Shown here in pieces: positions 42,166-51,661 of a stretch of 64,000 nt of DNA (position 1 is the first letter of the stretch; every line of letters starts with the position of its first letter). The translations under genes were made by a program, and so were the position numbers. The notes below the pieces were generated by a model. The model saw only the letters and a list, made by a program, of their open reading frames with translations, had not been told where the DNA came from and searched no databases. This DNA is from Nannocystis exedens. Lineage in GTDB: Bacteria > Myxococcota_A > Polyangia > Nannocystales > Nannocystaceae. The stretch spans positions 992,001 through 1,056,000 of the forward strand of contig NZ_NETK01000001.1 in assembly GCF_002343915.1 (NCBI RefSeq), given 5' to 3'.

Positions 42166-44432
42166 TTGCTCAGGTCGATCGCGTAGAGCGACAGCGACTT
42201 GCCGCTGCCGTCGTCCTGCTGGACCAGCGAGATCCCGGCGATCCCGGCCTCCTGCGCCTTCGGCAGGGCGTTCTGCGCCGACGAGAACGTCACCGGCCCC
42301 ATCGTCACCACCTGCTTGAAGCGCCAGCTCCGGGCCGAGCCGTTGGCGGCACGGGTGAGCTCGGAGATCTTCTTGATGTAGGCGATGAGGACCTCGCGGT
42401 TGGTGTCGGGCGCCGCGTAGATCGTCTTCGTGCCGTCGAGGCCGGGGAACTGGCCGCCGCCGCTCGCGCGATAGTTGTTGGTGGCGACGATGAACTCGGC
42501 GTCGGGCTCGATCGGCGCGCCCTCGAAGGTGAGGTTCTTGATCCGGCCGCTCGCCTTCTCGCCCATCGGCGGCAGCGGCTGGGTCACGTCGATCTCGTAC
42601 GAGACCCGGGGGTCGGTGATCATGTCGAAGTTGTAGCCGGGCATCGCGGGATTGATGAGCGGCTGCGGCGTCGCCACGGCGGGGTCGATCTGGTTGAAGC
42701 GGAGCGCCGCCGTCTCGAGCCAGTCCTGCAGCTCCGCCCCGGTCACCTTCACCGCCTGCGCCGTATTGGCGTAGAGGTAGAGGTCGGCCGCGTTGTTGAT
42801 GGCGATGCTGCCGGCGGGCACGTCGGTGTAGTCATTGCCGCCCTGGAAGCCCGACTTGAACGGCGCGCTCATCGACAGCACCGGCAGGTCGGCGTACTCC
42901 GGCAGGTTGGCCTCGATGTAGGCCACGACATAGTCCGCCTGGGCCTGATTGACGATCTGGATCGCGCCGACGTCGCCGACGTCGGCGAACACCGTCGTCA
43001 TCTCGAAGTCGGTCGTACCGATCGGCGTCTTGACGTAGGCGATCGTGGCCTCGTGCTCGGCCGCCACCAGCGGTGCGATCGACGGCTCGGCGTCGACGTA
43101 GATCTTGGCCTTGTCGGCCTGCCCCTCGCACATCCCCGCGAATGCGCACGGCTGCCCGGTGCGCCACTTCTGCTCGGCGTCGCAGGCCACGGGCAGCCCG
43201 CCCATGCACGTGGTGGAGATCGGCCGCGTCTCGACGATCGTCTCGCCGGCGTCGATCGTCCAGCGGTCGCCGCTGTGTACCAGCCCGAGCTTCATCACGC
43301 CGAGGTGCTGTCCCCAGAAGTTGGCCATCACCGCCGGCACGCCGGCGACCGAGCCGGCCGTCTTGTCGACCATCGGCAGGTCGAATTGCGGCAGCGTGCT
43401 GGCCGCGTTGGGGAACACCTGGTGCGAGTGGCCCATCAGCATCGCGTCGATCCCCGGCACCTGCGCGAGGTACCAGCCCTGATTCTCGAGCGCCGGCGTG
43501 TACTCGGCGTCGTCGAGCCCGCCGTGGATGATCGCCACCACCAGGTCGGCCCCCTGCCCGCGCAGCGCCTCGACCAGCGGCGGCACGACCTCCTGGACCC
43601 CGGCGGTGTAGACCTTGCCGTCGAGCCACTTCTTGTCCCAGTTGAGGATCTGCGGCGGCGTGATGTCGACGAACCCGATCGTCAGCGTCGACTCGATCGG
43701 GGCCTCGTCGGGGCCCACCGCCGTGATCGTGCGCGACAGCAGCGCCGTCGCCGGGAACAGCGTCGCCTCGCTGGAGACGCTGAACACGTTGCTCGACAGC
43801 TGCGGGAACGCCGGGCCGGCGCACGCGTCCATGCCGGCCAAGTCGAGCCCGGCGACCTCGAACGGCGTGTGCGTCACCTGCGACAGGAACGGCAGCCCGT
43901 AATTGAACTCGTGGTTGCCGATCCCGCCGACGTCGAACTCGAGGTGGTTCATCACCTTGTAGATCGCCAGCGTGTCCGCGCAGTCGATCGGCTCGACCAG
44001 CGCCTGGAAGTCGGCCAGCACCGTCCCCTGGATCGTGTCGCCGTTGTCGACGAGGAAGGTGTTGGCGAACTCCTGGCGGGCCTGCTGGATCAGCGTCGCC
44101 GTGCGCTCGAGCCCGAACGACGGGTCCTCGGTCAGCTTGAAGTAGTCGTAGCCGAGGATCGTCGTGTGCAGGTCGGTCGTCTCGAGCAGCGCGACCACGG
44201 CCCGCGCGCCCTCCGGCGTCGCCGGCTCGCCGGTGCTGCTCGCGCTCGTGTCCGACGACTGCGTCGCGTCCGAGGTCGAGGTCGTCGGGGTCGTCGAGGT
44301 CGAACCGGTGGTGCCGCTCGAGTCGAGCGTACCGCTCGATTCGGTGGCCGAGGACGCCGACGAATCGCCACAGGCGATGGGAGCGGCCGCCGCGAGGGCG
44401 GTGAGCGCGAGGATGCGGGACGAGACGCGCAT
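42162..44432 (-). CDS. 5'-nucleotidase/2',3'-cyclic phosphodiesterase-like lipoprotein
   Basis: A 756-residue exported enzyme. Signal and lipobox (ILALTALAAAAPIAC) precede a Ser/Thr-rich linker. The metallophosphoesterase domain shows ETTDLHTTILGYDYF (metal site), VDNGDTIQG, GNHEFNYGL, VVAIIHGGLDD and MGHSHQVFPN. The C-terminal 5'-nucleotidase domain has YTDVPAGSIAINNAADLYLYAN and NNYRASGGGQFPG. It likely degrades extracellular nucleotides or cyclic phosphodiesters. The ATG at 44432 has AAGGGG 8 nt upstream, better spaced than the ATG at 44438. Confidence 0.88.
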   Translation of the reverse strand: MRVSSRILALTALAAAAPIACGDSSASSATESSGTLDSSGTTGSTSTTPTTSTSDATQSSDTSASSTGEPATPEGARAVVALLETTDLHTTILGYDYFKLTEDPSFGLERTATLIQQARQEFANTFLVDNGDTIQGTVLADFQALVEPIDCADTLAIYKVMNHLEFDVGGIGNHEFNYGLPFLSQVTHTPFEVAGLDLAGMDACAGPAFPQLSSNVFSVSSEATLFPATALLSRTITAVGPDEAPIESTLTIGFVDITPPQILNWDKKWLDGKVYTAGVQEVVPPLVEALRGQGADLVVAIIHGGLDDAEYTPALENQGWYLAQVPGIDAMLMGHSHQVFPNAASTLPQFDLPMVDKTAGSVAGVPAVMANFWGQHLGVMKLGLVHSGDRWTIDAGETIVETRPISTTCMGGLPVACDAEQKWRTGQPCAFAGMCEGQADKAKIYVDAEPSIAPLVAAEHEATIAYVKTPIGTTDFEMTTVFADVGDVGAIQIVNQAQADYVVAYIEANLPEYADLPVLSMSAPFKSGFQGGNDYTDVPAGSIAINNAADLYLYANTAQAVKVTGAELQDWLETAALRFNQIDPAVATPQPLINPAMPGYNFDMITDPRVSYEIDVTQPLPPMGEKASGRIKNLTFEGAPIEPDAEFIVATNNYRASGGGQFPGLDGTKTIYAAPDTNREVLIAYIKKISELTRAANGSARSWRFKQVVTMGPVTFSSAQNALPKAQEAGIAGISLVQQDDGSGKSLSLYAIDLSK

Positions 44433-44627
44433 TGTCATGACCCCTTCGAGCGAGCGCCAGCGATGTCGTCGCGGCGGCGGGCGGATAGTGCCCAGGGCGA
44501 TTTCGCCGTGTCAAGCTCCGGACGGCGTCGTGCGCACGTCGATATCGACAATGCCCTCACAGGCGCGTCACACCCATGAATCCGACGCGCCCCGCCGCAC
44601 TTCCCCGGGGCATCCCCCATGGCCGCG

Positions 44628-45758
44628 TCATGGCGACGGGGGCGCTGCCCGTCCATCGACGTCGAGCTCGATCGTGAACTGCTGGTCGGCGTCGACGAGG
44701 TAGCGGTCGAGCAGCGGCGAGTAGGTGCGGACATGCACGGTGCGGCCGTCGGGCATGAGCTCGAGCAGGCGCAGGTAGCCCTCGCCGCCGACCGCGCGCA
44801 TCTGATAGTTGGCGAGCATCTGGTGGACGACGCGGCCGTGGTCGTCGACGCTGGCGAGGTAACCGGTGCCGTCGCCGAGGATGTGCCCGCTCAGGGTCAT
44901 GACGAAGCGGTGGCGGCGGACCAGCTTCTGCCACAGCTCCTCGCCGTCGTTGACCGACCCGGGGGTCGCGTAGTCGTGGGGGTTGTGCTTCTGCGGGTGC
45001 AGCGCGTCGGTGTGGTCCTGACGCAGGTCGTTGTTGTCGAGGTACGCGTGGGTCACGAGGATCCCCAGGTGATCGGGGTGCGCGGTCATCACCGCGTCGG
45101 CCCAGGCGACGACCTCGTCGCGCGGACCCCACTCGAGCATCAGCGCGATCCAGGCGTGGCCGCCGGCCTCGAACACGCGATACGTGTTGTCGAGCTTGCC
45201 CGCCTCGAAGGCCCCGCCGAAGCTCGGCGACGCCGCGGCGTCGGCGAACGAGAACCACTCGTTGAGGCCGGAGTCGCGGCTGGTGGCCGTGCCCGAGGGG
45301 CCGTAGTCGTGGTTCCCGGGCACGAGGGCGTACGGGACCACGCCGTCGAGGAGGCTCATCGCCGCGCTGGCCCGCTCCCACTCGAGGTCCGTGTTGTTGT
45401 GGACGATGTCGCCGAGGTGAAAGACGTGGGCGATGCCCAGCTCCTCGGCCTTCTGGGCGATCCACCAGGCCTGCATCTCGAGCAGGCCCGGGTATCCGAG
45501 CGCGTAGTACTGGGTGTCGGGCAGCACGGCGAACACCGTCGAGCCGGGGGTGAACGGCGACGACTGCAGCGACCGCGGGGCGCTCGCGGGCGGCTCGTCG
45601 GCGGCGAGCGCCGCCCGTTCCTCGTGGCGCTCGGAAGTCATGACATCGTCGATAGTCTCGATCTGCGCCGACTCCTCGTCGGTCTCCCAGCCCGAATCAT
45701 GGCAGGCCGTTGCGAGCAGGCCGATGCCGAAAAACCACGCGTCCCCGGAGATCCTCAT
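44628..45758 (-). CDS. Metallophosphoesterase lipoprotein
   Basis: A 376-residue predicted lipoprotein (FFGIGLLATAC lipobox). The calcineurin-like core reads VLPDTQYYALG, FHLGDIVHNN, LVPGNHDYGPSG, GILVTHAYLDNNDL and LSGHILGDGTGY, giving the full set of metal ligands (Asp, Asp, Asn-His, His, His). Substrate is unknown. It lies upstream of the nucleotidase gene on the same strand, ~195 nt away, so a phosphate-scavenging group with the Na/Pi cotransporter at 46604 is possible. Confidence 0.85.
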   Translation of the reverse strand: MRISGDAWFFGIGLLATACHDSGWETDEESAQIETIDDVMTSERHEERAALAADEPPASAPRSLQSSPFTPGSTVFAVLPDTQYYALGYPGLLEMQAWWIAQKAEELGIAHVFHLGDIVHNNTDLEWERASAAMSLLDGVVPYALVPGNHDYGPSGTATSRDSGLNEWFSFADAAASPSFGGAFEAGKLDNTYRVFEAGGHAWIALMLEWGPRDEVVAWADAVMTAHPDHLGILVTHAYLDNNDLRQDHTDALHPQKHNPHDYATPGSVNDGEELWQKLVRRHRFVMTLSGHILGDGTGYLASVDDHGRVVHQMLANYQMRAVGGEGYLRLLELMPDGRTVHVRTYSPLLDRYLVDADQQFTIELDVDGRAAPPSP

Positions 45759-46603
45759 GCCGCGAATGCTGGCAGTCGCCGGCGTCATCCTGGCGGAGCG
45801 CCGGAAACTTCTCTCCGCCGATTGTCACGAGCCCGTGGCGAGCGGGCGCGCCGCCGGGACGCGACGAGAGGGCTCGCCTGTCTTTGCAGACATGTACGAA
45901 GTGACTACCCGGCGGCGCAGGCGCCGGGTAGCAGGATTGCCGCTCGCGGGCCGGCCGGCGCGACCGACGACCCGAGGAGGATTTCGCGGCGCGGCTCCGC
46001 GTCGAATCGACCCGCCGAGCGCCGCGTCGACGTGCCGACCTCCGCTGCTCCCTGGTTGATGTTTCCGCTGGCCCCACCGCCCGGACACGTTAATTCGCCG
46101 CCGTCCGAATCGTCGCAGTGAACCTGGACCGTGGCGGCCCGAATGTGCCGTGGACGAGCCGTCGGGGGCCCGGTCTGCGCCGGCTCGACGATGCACGCGG
46201 CGGGTTTTGTCCTGCCCGTCGCGCTCGCGCCGGTGATGGTGCCCACGCTCGTCGGCTCGCCGCTGCTGCTCGCCGCGCTCGCGCCGGTGCTCGCGCCGGT
46301 CGTGCTCGTGTTGTTCGACGCGTCGTCGCCGCGCTCGCACCGTTGCGCGGGTCGGAGCGACGTCGTCGCCTGCGCCCACGGCATCGAAGGCTCCTCGCCG
46401 CCGATCGACCGCCTCTCGGCAGGGTCCGTGCGACTCGCGGCGCAGCGCCGCGTGCTCCGCGTCGTAGCGGCCGGCGCGACGAGCCGCGCGAGGCCGCGAG
46501 TCGAAGCCGGCGGCCGTGGCGTTGGCGGCCCCGGAGGGTCACCGTCGCGTCAAATCAGGCGGCCGGTGCCGGCGGCGCCGCGCTCCCGTGTCATGGTGCC
46601 GGC
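45759..46603. other. Long divergent intergenic stretch, possible gene remnant
   Basis: The 845-nt gap holds no confident gene. A minus frame from 46384 to 45905 has a Ser/Thr/Gly-rich stretch (NNTSTTGASTGASAASSSGE) like the linkers of this genome's lipoproteins, then a poor continuation, so it may be a decayed lipoprotein gene. An imperfect palindrome lies at 45878-45897 (CCTGTCTTTGCAGACATGT). Confidence 0.35.
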
Positions 46604-47551
46604 GTGGCGACCCACGCGATCGTCCTGTCGGTGCTCGGGGCGCTGGCGCTGTTCTTGCTCGGGCTCGAGGAGTTGTCGAGCGCGCTGCAGTCGCTCGGCT
46701 CGGAGCGGATCCGCGCATGGCTGCTGCGAATGTCGCGGCGGCCGTGGCTCGCGCTGCTCACCGGCGTTTGGACGACCGCCTTGCTCGACTCGTCGTCGGC
46801 GGTGATCGTGCTGCTGATCGCGCTGGTCGACGCGGATGCGCTCGACTTCGAGAACGCGCTCGGGATCGTGCTCGGCGCCAACATCGGGACCACCGTCTCG
46901 AGCCAGATCATCGCGCTGAACATCGGCCAGGCCGCGCCGGTGTTGCTGTTCGTCGGGGTGCTCGGCCGGCTGTTCGCGCGCTCGCAGCGGACCGAGCTGC
47001 GGCTGCGCGTCCTCACCGGCGTCGGCCTCGTCTTTTATGGCCTCGAGGCGGTCGAGGCCGCCGTGGAGCCGTTGCGCGCCGCTCCCGACGTCCTCGCCTG
47101 GCTGCAGTCGCTGACGGAGCCGATGCGGGGGCTCGTCGCCGGCGGCCTGGTCACGCTCGTGATCCAGAGCTCGTCGGCGACGCTCGGGCTGGCGATCCAG
47201 GTGTGCAACGGCGGGATGATGCCGTTGACGGCCGGGGTCTCGGTGATGCTCGGCGCGGAGATCGGCACGTGCGCCGACACGCTCGTGGCCTGCTCCGGAC
47301 GCAGCCGGGCGGCCGTGCGCACCGGCCTGTTTCACCTGCTCTTCAACATCGTCTCGGTCGCGCTCGGCGCGGTGTGCATCGGAGTCCTGACCGCAGGCGC
47401 CGCTGCGCTCAGCCCCGGCGCGTCTGCAGGGCGGCAGCTGGCGAACGCGCACGTGCTGTTCAATACGATCGCGGCCCTGCTCGCGCTGCCGCTCGTGCCG
47501 TGGGCCGCCCGCGGGCTGCGGCGATGGCTCCCCGACCGCCGCCCCGCGTGA
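46604..47551 (+). CDS. Na+/Pi cotransporter family protein
   Basis: A 315-residue membrane protein of the NptA/PF02690 family that moves phosphate with sodium. Both inverted signature repeats are visible: LLDSSSAVIVLLI with ANIGTTVSS, and VIQSSSATLGLAI with AEIGTCADT. About eight to nine hydrophobic helices are present. It lacks the C-terminal PhoU-like part found in long members. The GTG at 46604 gives the usual start (ATHAIVLSVLGALALFLLGL); the open frame upstream has poor coding pattern. Confidence 0.85.
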   Translation: MATHAIVLSVLGALALFLLGLEELSSALQSLGSERIRAWLLRMSRRPWLALLTGVWTTALLDSSSAVIVLLIALVDADALDFENALGIVLGANIGTTVSSQIIALNIGQAAPVLLFVGVLGRLFARSQRTELRLRVLTGVGLVFYGLEAVEAAVEPLRAAPDVLAWLQSLTEPMRGLVAGGLVTLVIQSSSATLGLAIQVCNGGMMPLTAGVSVMLGAEIGTCADTLVACSGRSRAAVRTGLFHLLFNIVSVALGAVCIGVLTAGAAALSPGASAGRQLANAHVLFNTIAALLALPLVPWAARGLRRWLPDRRPA

Positions 47552-47651
47552 CAACCGACCCATGGCCTCGCGGGTGGTTTGCAGGAATGGAAAACGGGTT
47601 GCCATGGATGCACGTTGCTGGGCACCCGTCCGCCCTGCATCCTTCGCGCCC

Positions 47652-48467
47652 ATGTACGACTTTACGGGCAAGACGGTGGTGGTGACCGGCGGTTCGATGG
47701 GCATCGGGGCGGCCTTCGCCCGCGAGCTCGCGCGGCTCGGCGCGCGGTTGGTGTTGGTCGCGCGCAGCGAGGAGAAACTGCGCGCGCTCGCGGCCGAGCT
47801 CGCGGCCGGACACGGCGTCCGCGTCGACGTGATCGCCGAGGACCTCGCGCGCCCCGGCGCCGCGGCGCGCGTCCACGCGGCGGTGCAGGCCCTCGGCCTG
47901 GAGGTCGACGTGCTGATCAACAACGCCGGCTTCGCCACCTACGGCGCGTTCACGACCGTCGACCTGGCGACCCAGCGCGAGGAGATCGATCTCAACGTCG
48001 GCGCCCTGGTCGAGCTGACCTACCTGTTCCTCCCGGACATCGAGCGCCGCCGCGGCGGCGTCATCCAGGTCGCCTCGACGGCCGCGTTCCAGGCCGTGCC
48101 GTACATGGCGGTGTACGCCGCCAGCAAGGCGTTCGTGCTGTCGTTCAGCGAGGCCCTGTGGGCCGAGTACCGCGGCCGCGGCGTGCGGGTCCTGGCGCTG
48201 TGCCCCGGCGCCACCGACACCCCGTTCTTCGCGCGCGCCGGCGAAGCGGCCGCCTTCGGCAAGAAGGCCGCCGCCGAGGACGTGGTCCGCCTCGGCCTCA
48301 AGGCCTTCGCGGCCGACCGCTCGCACGTCGTCCACGGCCTGAGCAACTACGTCACCGCCCTGTCGAGCCGGTGGTTCACCCGCGAGTTCGTCGCCAGGCT
48401 GTCCGGCCGACTCATGCGGCCGAAGCCGGCCAGGGAGCTGCACGCCACGGGCGCGACGCAGCCCTGA
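47652..48467 (+). CDS. Short-chain dehydrogenase/reductase
   Basis: A 271-residue classical SDR. The NAD(P) site is TGGSMGIGAAFA near residue 12, then NNAG, and the catalytic Ser-Tyr-Lys set is S in VASTAAF and Y/K in YAASKAF. RSEEK after the second strand suggests NADPH use. It resembles the DltE/YdfG-like fatty-acyl or ketone reductase group. The ATG at 47652 begins the fold directly. It starts 100 nt past the Na/Pi gene on the same strand. Confidence 0.88.
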   Translation: MYDFTGKTVVVTGGSMGIGAAFARELARLGARLVLVARSEEKLRALAAELAAGHGVRVDVIAEDLARPGAAARVHAAVQALGLEVDVLINNAGFATYGAFTTVDLATQREEIDLNVGALVELTYLFLPDIERRRGGVIQVASTAAFQAVPYMAVYAASKAFVLSFSEALWAEYRGRGVRVLALCPGATDTPFFARAGEAAAFGKKAAAEDVVRLGLKAFAADRSHVVHGLSNYVTALSSRWFTREFVARLSGRLMRPKPARELHATGATQP

Positions 48468-48648
48468 TCGGCGCGCGGCCGGCTGCCGGCCCGACCCGGA
48501 CCCCGTCCGCTCCCTGGCGCGCCGGCGCTCGGTCGCGGTCCTGGGATCGACGCACTCGGCCGCCAGCATCGCGGCGAGCGGCACGAGCAGCGTCACGCGC
48601 GGCTCGCCGCCGGTCGCCCCGTTTTTGCGGGAGCGACCGGCGTCGTGT

Positions 48649-50739
48649 TCACGGCATCAGCGTCAGCGTCAGCGTCACGCTGTCGATCGTGCCGGCGTCC
48701 GAGCCGGCGCGGTCGCCCGCGCAGAACTTCCACGTGCCCTTGGCGGCGATGCCGTCGAAGTCGGCGAAGCTCAGGCCGGGGCCGGCGCCGTGGTTGGGGA
48801 AGTAGTCGCAGGCCCCGTCGGCCTGGCACACGGTCGCCCCGTCGGCGAGGGTGTTGCCCATCAGCTCGGCGTTCTTCAGCCCGCCGTCGCGGAACAGCAC
48901 CGGGAAGTCCTTCGAGATGTTGGACGAGTCGCCGCCCGAGCCGGACACGCCGTCGTCGAGCGGCTCGGTGTTGCCGGGGCGGCTCATCACCGTCAGCACC
49001 TTGTTGTCGGGGCTGACCAGCTTGAACACCAGGTCGCCGACCCACGTGTGGGTGATGCCGACCTGCAGCGTGACGTCGGCGACCTTGTTGGCGTTGTTGA
49101 CGTTCAGGTTGACGCAGGCCATCTGCGCCAGCTGGCCCTTGTACGTCCCGTCGGGCACCGCGACGCCCAGCCCGGTCAGCTTGACCTGCGCCCCGAGCTC
49201 GAGCTTGCACGTCGCGTCGCAGCCGTCGCCCGCGACCGCGTTGCCGTCGTCGCACTGCTCGGTGTCCATGCGCAAAAAGCCGTCGCCGCAGGTCGCCGTC
49301 TGGCACTGCACGCACGCGTCGGTGTCGATCGGGTTGCCGTCGTCGCACTCCTCGACGCCCGCGAGCACCAGGCCGTCGCCGCACTCCGCCTGCTGGCAGA
49401 TGTTCGTGCACGCGGCGTCCTCGGCGTTGGCGTCGCCCTCGTCGCACTCCTCGCCCGCCTGGACGAAGCCGTCGCCGCACGCCGCGTTCTTGCACACCGT
49501 CGTGCAGGCGTCGTCGTTGCTCTGGTTGGCGTCGTCGCACTCCTCGTCGGGGGCCTTGAAGCCGTCGCCGCAGACGTTGTCGGTGCAGTCCGACTTGCAC
49601 CACGCCTCGTCGCCGTTCTTGGGCCCGTCGTCGCACTGCTCGTGGTTGTCCCACACCAGGCCGTCGCCGCAGGTCGGGAGCTGGCAGCCGAGGGTGCAGT
49701 CGCCGGTGTCCTTGTTGTCGGGGCCGAGGTCGCAGGCCTCGCCCGCGCTGCCCTGCGTGAACCCGTCGCCGCAGGTCGCCGGCTTGCACAGCGTCGTACA
49801 CGCGTCGTCGTTGTCGGCGTCGCCGTCGTCGCACGCCTCGCCGGCGTCGAGCACCCCGTTGCCGCACGCCTCGAGCTCGCACGCCGCGTTGCAGCCGTCG
49901 CCGGGCTCGGTGCCGCCGTCGTCGCAGGCCTCGCTCGGGCTCCGATCGCCGTCGCCGCAGACGTTGAGCACGCAGCCCGCCAGACACTCCTGCCCGGGGC
50001 CGTTGTCCTTGCCGAGGTCGCAGGCCTCGACGCCGTCCTGGACGAAGCCGTCGCCGCACACCGCCTGCTTGCATGCCGCCGTGCAGGCCGCCGTCGGGCC
50101 GTTGTTCGCCTCGTCGTCGCACTCCTCGCCGACGACGTCCTGGACCAGCCCGTCGCCGCAGGTCGCGCTCGTGCAGGCGTTGGTGCAGGCGTCGGTGTCG
50201 ACGCCGTTGCCGTCGTCGCACTCCTCCATCAACCCGGCCACCCCGTCGCCGCACTCCGGCACCGCGCACGCGTTGGTGCACGCGTCGCCGTCGCGGCCGT
50301 TGCCGTCGTCGCAGCCCTCCCCCGGCCCCACGGCCCCGTCGCCGCACACGTTCGGCGTGCAGTCGGCCTTGCACGCCTTGCCGTCGCCGTTGTCCGCCCC
50401 GTTGTCGCAGCCCTCGCCGGCCTCCACCACCCCGTTGCCGCACTCCACCGGCGGCATCCCGGTCGTCGAGTCCGTGTCCGTCTCACCCGGCTCGCCGGTC
50501 GTCGTCGACTCGCCGGTCCCCGTCTCGCTCGCCGACGCCGTCTCCGTGGTCGAGGTCTCCGGCTCGCCCGAGCTCGTCTCGTCGACCGCCGTCGTGTCGG
50601 TTCCGGTGCCGGTCTCCGTGCCCGTGCTCGTCTCGTCGACCCCCGTGGTCCCGCTCCGCCCGCCGCAGCCCGCGGCCAGCGCCGCCGTCATCACCAGAGC
50701 GCACAGATCGCCCTTCCCTACCCAACGCTCAAATCGCAT
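48649..50739 (-). CDS. DUF4215 Cys-rich repeat lipoprotein with P-domain
   Basis: A 696-residue predicted lipoprotein (LVMTAALAAGC) with a Thr/Glu/Ser-rich linker. About 13 DUF4215-type repeats follow, each near CGDGxxxxxEECDDGNxxxxDACTxxC (for example CGDGAVGPGEGCDDGN, CGDGFKAPDEECDDAN). The C-terminal ~150 residues are a P-domain (GITHTWVGDLVFKLVSPDNK, KGTWKFCAGDRAGSDAG), the same type as in the haemoglobin-like lipoprotein. Surface display and adhesion or Ca2+ binding by the Asp-rich repeats are inferred. Three tandem ~70-bp repeats lie just upstream. Confidence 0.82.
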   Translation of the reverse strand: MRFERWVGKGDLCALVMTAALAAGCGGRSGTTGVDETSTGTETGTGTDTTAVDETSSGEPETSTTETASASETGTGESTTTGEPGETDTDSTTGMPPVECGNGVVEAGEGCDNGADNGDGKACKADCTPNVCGDGAVGPGEGCDDGNGRDGDACTNACAVPECGDGVAGLMEECDDGNGVDTDACTNACTSATCGDGLVQDVVGEECDDEANNGPTAACTAACKQAVCGDGFVQDGVEACDLGKDNGPGQECLAGCVLNVCGDGDRSPSEACDDGGTEPGDGCNAACELEACGNGVLDAGEACDDGDADNDDACTTLCKPATCGDGFTQGSAGEACDLGPDNKDTGDCTLGCQLPTCGDGLVWDNHEQCDDGPKNGDEAWCKSDCTDNVCGDGFKAPDEECDDANQSNDDACTTVCKNAACGDGFVQAGEECDEGDANAEDAACTNICQQAECGDGLVLAGVEECDDGNPIDTDACVQCQTATCGDGFLRMDTEQCDDGNAVAGDGCDATCKLELGAQVKLTGLGVAVPDGTYKGQLAQMACVNLNVNNANKVADVTLQVGITHTWVGDLVFKLVSPDNKVLTVMSRPGNTEPLDDGVSGSGGDSSNISKDFPVLFRDGGLKNAELMGNTLADGATVCQADGACDYFPNHGAGPGLSFADFDGIAAKGTWKFCAGDRAGSDAGTIDSVTLTLTLMP

Positions 50740-51124
50740 CGGCCGACAGTAGAGCCCGGCACGAATGCCGGCAACGCGCAATGTCGTGCCTGCGCGGGCG
50801 AACGCGTGCATTCGCATGATCTCGCCCCGCGACCCCGGCGGACCAGGCGCAATGTCGTGCCGCGGGCGAACGCGGACAGTCCTATGATTTCGCCCCGCGG
50901 CGCGACCGGCGACGCGCAACGTCGGGCCTCCACGGGCGAACGCGGACACTCGCATGATTTCGCCCTGCAGACAATTACTCCGCGGCGATCGCAGGCGTCG
51001 CCTGGCCGAGCCCGCGGCCGTCGCCGCGCGCGCGTGAATCAGCGCTTGCCCGCGGCGCGAGGGGCCCGGCGATGCCGAATCAGCGCGCCCGCCCGACGCA
51101 CGGCTCGCCGGCTCGCGCCGCCCG
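50740..51124. other. Intergenic stretch with tandem repeats
   Basis: This 385-nt gap lies between two same-strand genes. Its first part is occupied by the three tandem repeats (50776-50970). The rest, 50971-51124, shows no gene. Confidence 0.5.
50776..50970. repeat. Three tandem ~70-bp repeats
   Basis: Units start at 50776, 50847 and 50914 (spacing 71 and 67 nt). Each begins GCGCAAtGTCG, has a central GGGCGAACGCG and ends ATGATyTCGCCC. The three copies differ at several places. On the minus strand they read in one frame in part (GEIMRxxAFARxGTTLRVAG-like), but the frame breaks in the middle unit. They lie about 40 nt upstream of the DUF4215 gene start, so they may be regulatory. Confidence 0.7.
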
Positions 51125-51604
51125 TCACGGCTCGCACACGCACGCGCACGCCGGATGGGCGGCGTCGGCCGCGGCGCCCGATTCGCACGCGTCGTAGCCG
51201 AGCGCCTCCGCATAGCACCTGTCCACCAGCCGCGTGGCGCCCTGCGCCTCTTCGCGGAACGCGGGCGCGATCAACATCCCCGGCTGCCCCGGCTGCGACC
51301 CGTGGCACCCCCGGATCGGCAGGCAGGCCGGCGGGACCGCCTGCTCGGCGAAGGGCACGCAGCGCTGCTCGTCCACCGTCTCGCAGTCGCCGGTGACGAC
51401 CACGGTCCGCACCCAGGCGCAGCGATACGAGGACTTCACGATCCCCTCGCACGCCGCCGCCGACTCCGCCGCCCCGCAGGCCGCCACCGCCGCCTCCTCG
51501 CCGTCCTCGCGCTCGCACCCGCCACCGACGGCGAGCGCGAGCACCAGCAGCGCCAGGGTCGACGGAGCCGCACCGGGGCGTGAATCGTTCGCGCGGTCGC
51601 TCAT
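51125..51604 (-). CDS. Cys-rich predicted lipoprotein
   Basis: A 159-residue protein with signal and lipobox (TLALLVLALAVGGGC). The mature chain has about a dozen Cys in a small domain (AACGAAESAAACEGI, DCETVDEQRCVPF, PACLPIRGCHGS, HPACACVCEP), so it is likely disulphide-linked. No named family was recognised. It follows the cyclopropane synthase gene by 57 nt on the same strand, and may be the last gene of the lipid operon or separate. Confidence 0.6.
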   Translation of the reverse strand: MSDRANDSRPGAAPSTLALLVLALAVGGGCEREDGEEAAVAACGAAESAAACEGIVKSSYRCAWVRTVVVTGDCETVDEQRCVPFAEQAVPPACLPIRGCHGSQPGQPGMLIAPAFREEAQGATRLVDRCYAEALGYDACESGAAADAAHPACACVCEP

Positions 51605-51661
51605 CCTGGCGGAGAGGTTAACACACCCTCCGGCCGCCGAAGGCCTGCCCGCCGCGCCCGC

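Noticed and set aside
47652..48467. SDR as the sterol C-4 decarboxylase/reductase partner SdmB
   Set aside because: It is 20 kb from the CYP51 operon and its motifs are of a classical SDR, not the 3-beta-HSD type.
49200..50450. Regular repeats resembling a CRISPR array
   Set aside because: They are coding repeats (DUF4215, Cys-rich) with variable DNA and no constant repeat-spacer pattern.
50718..50933. A 71-residue frame in the tandem repeats
   Set aside because: The frame arises from the repeat units, is broken between units, and has no start signal or family match.
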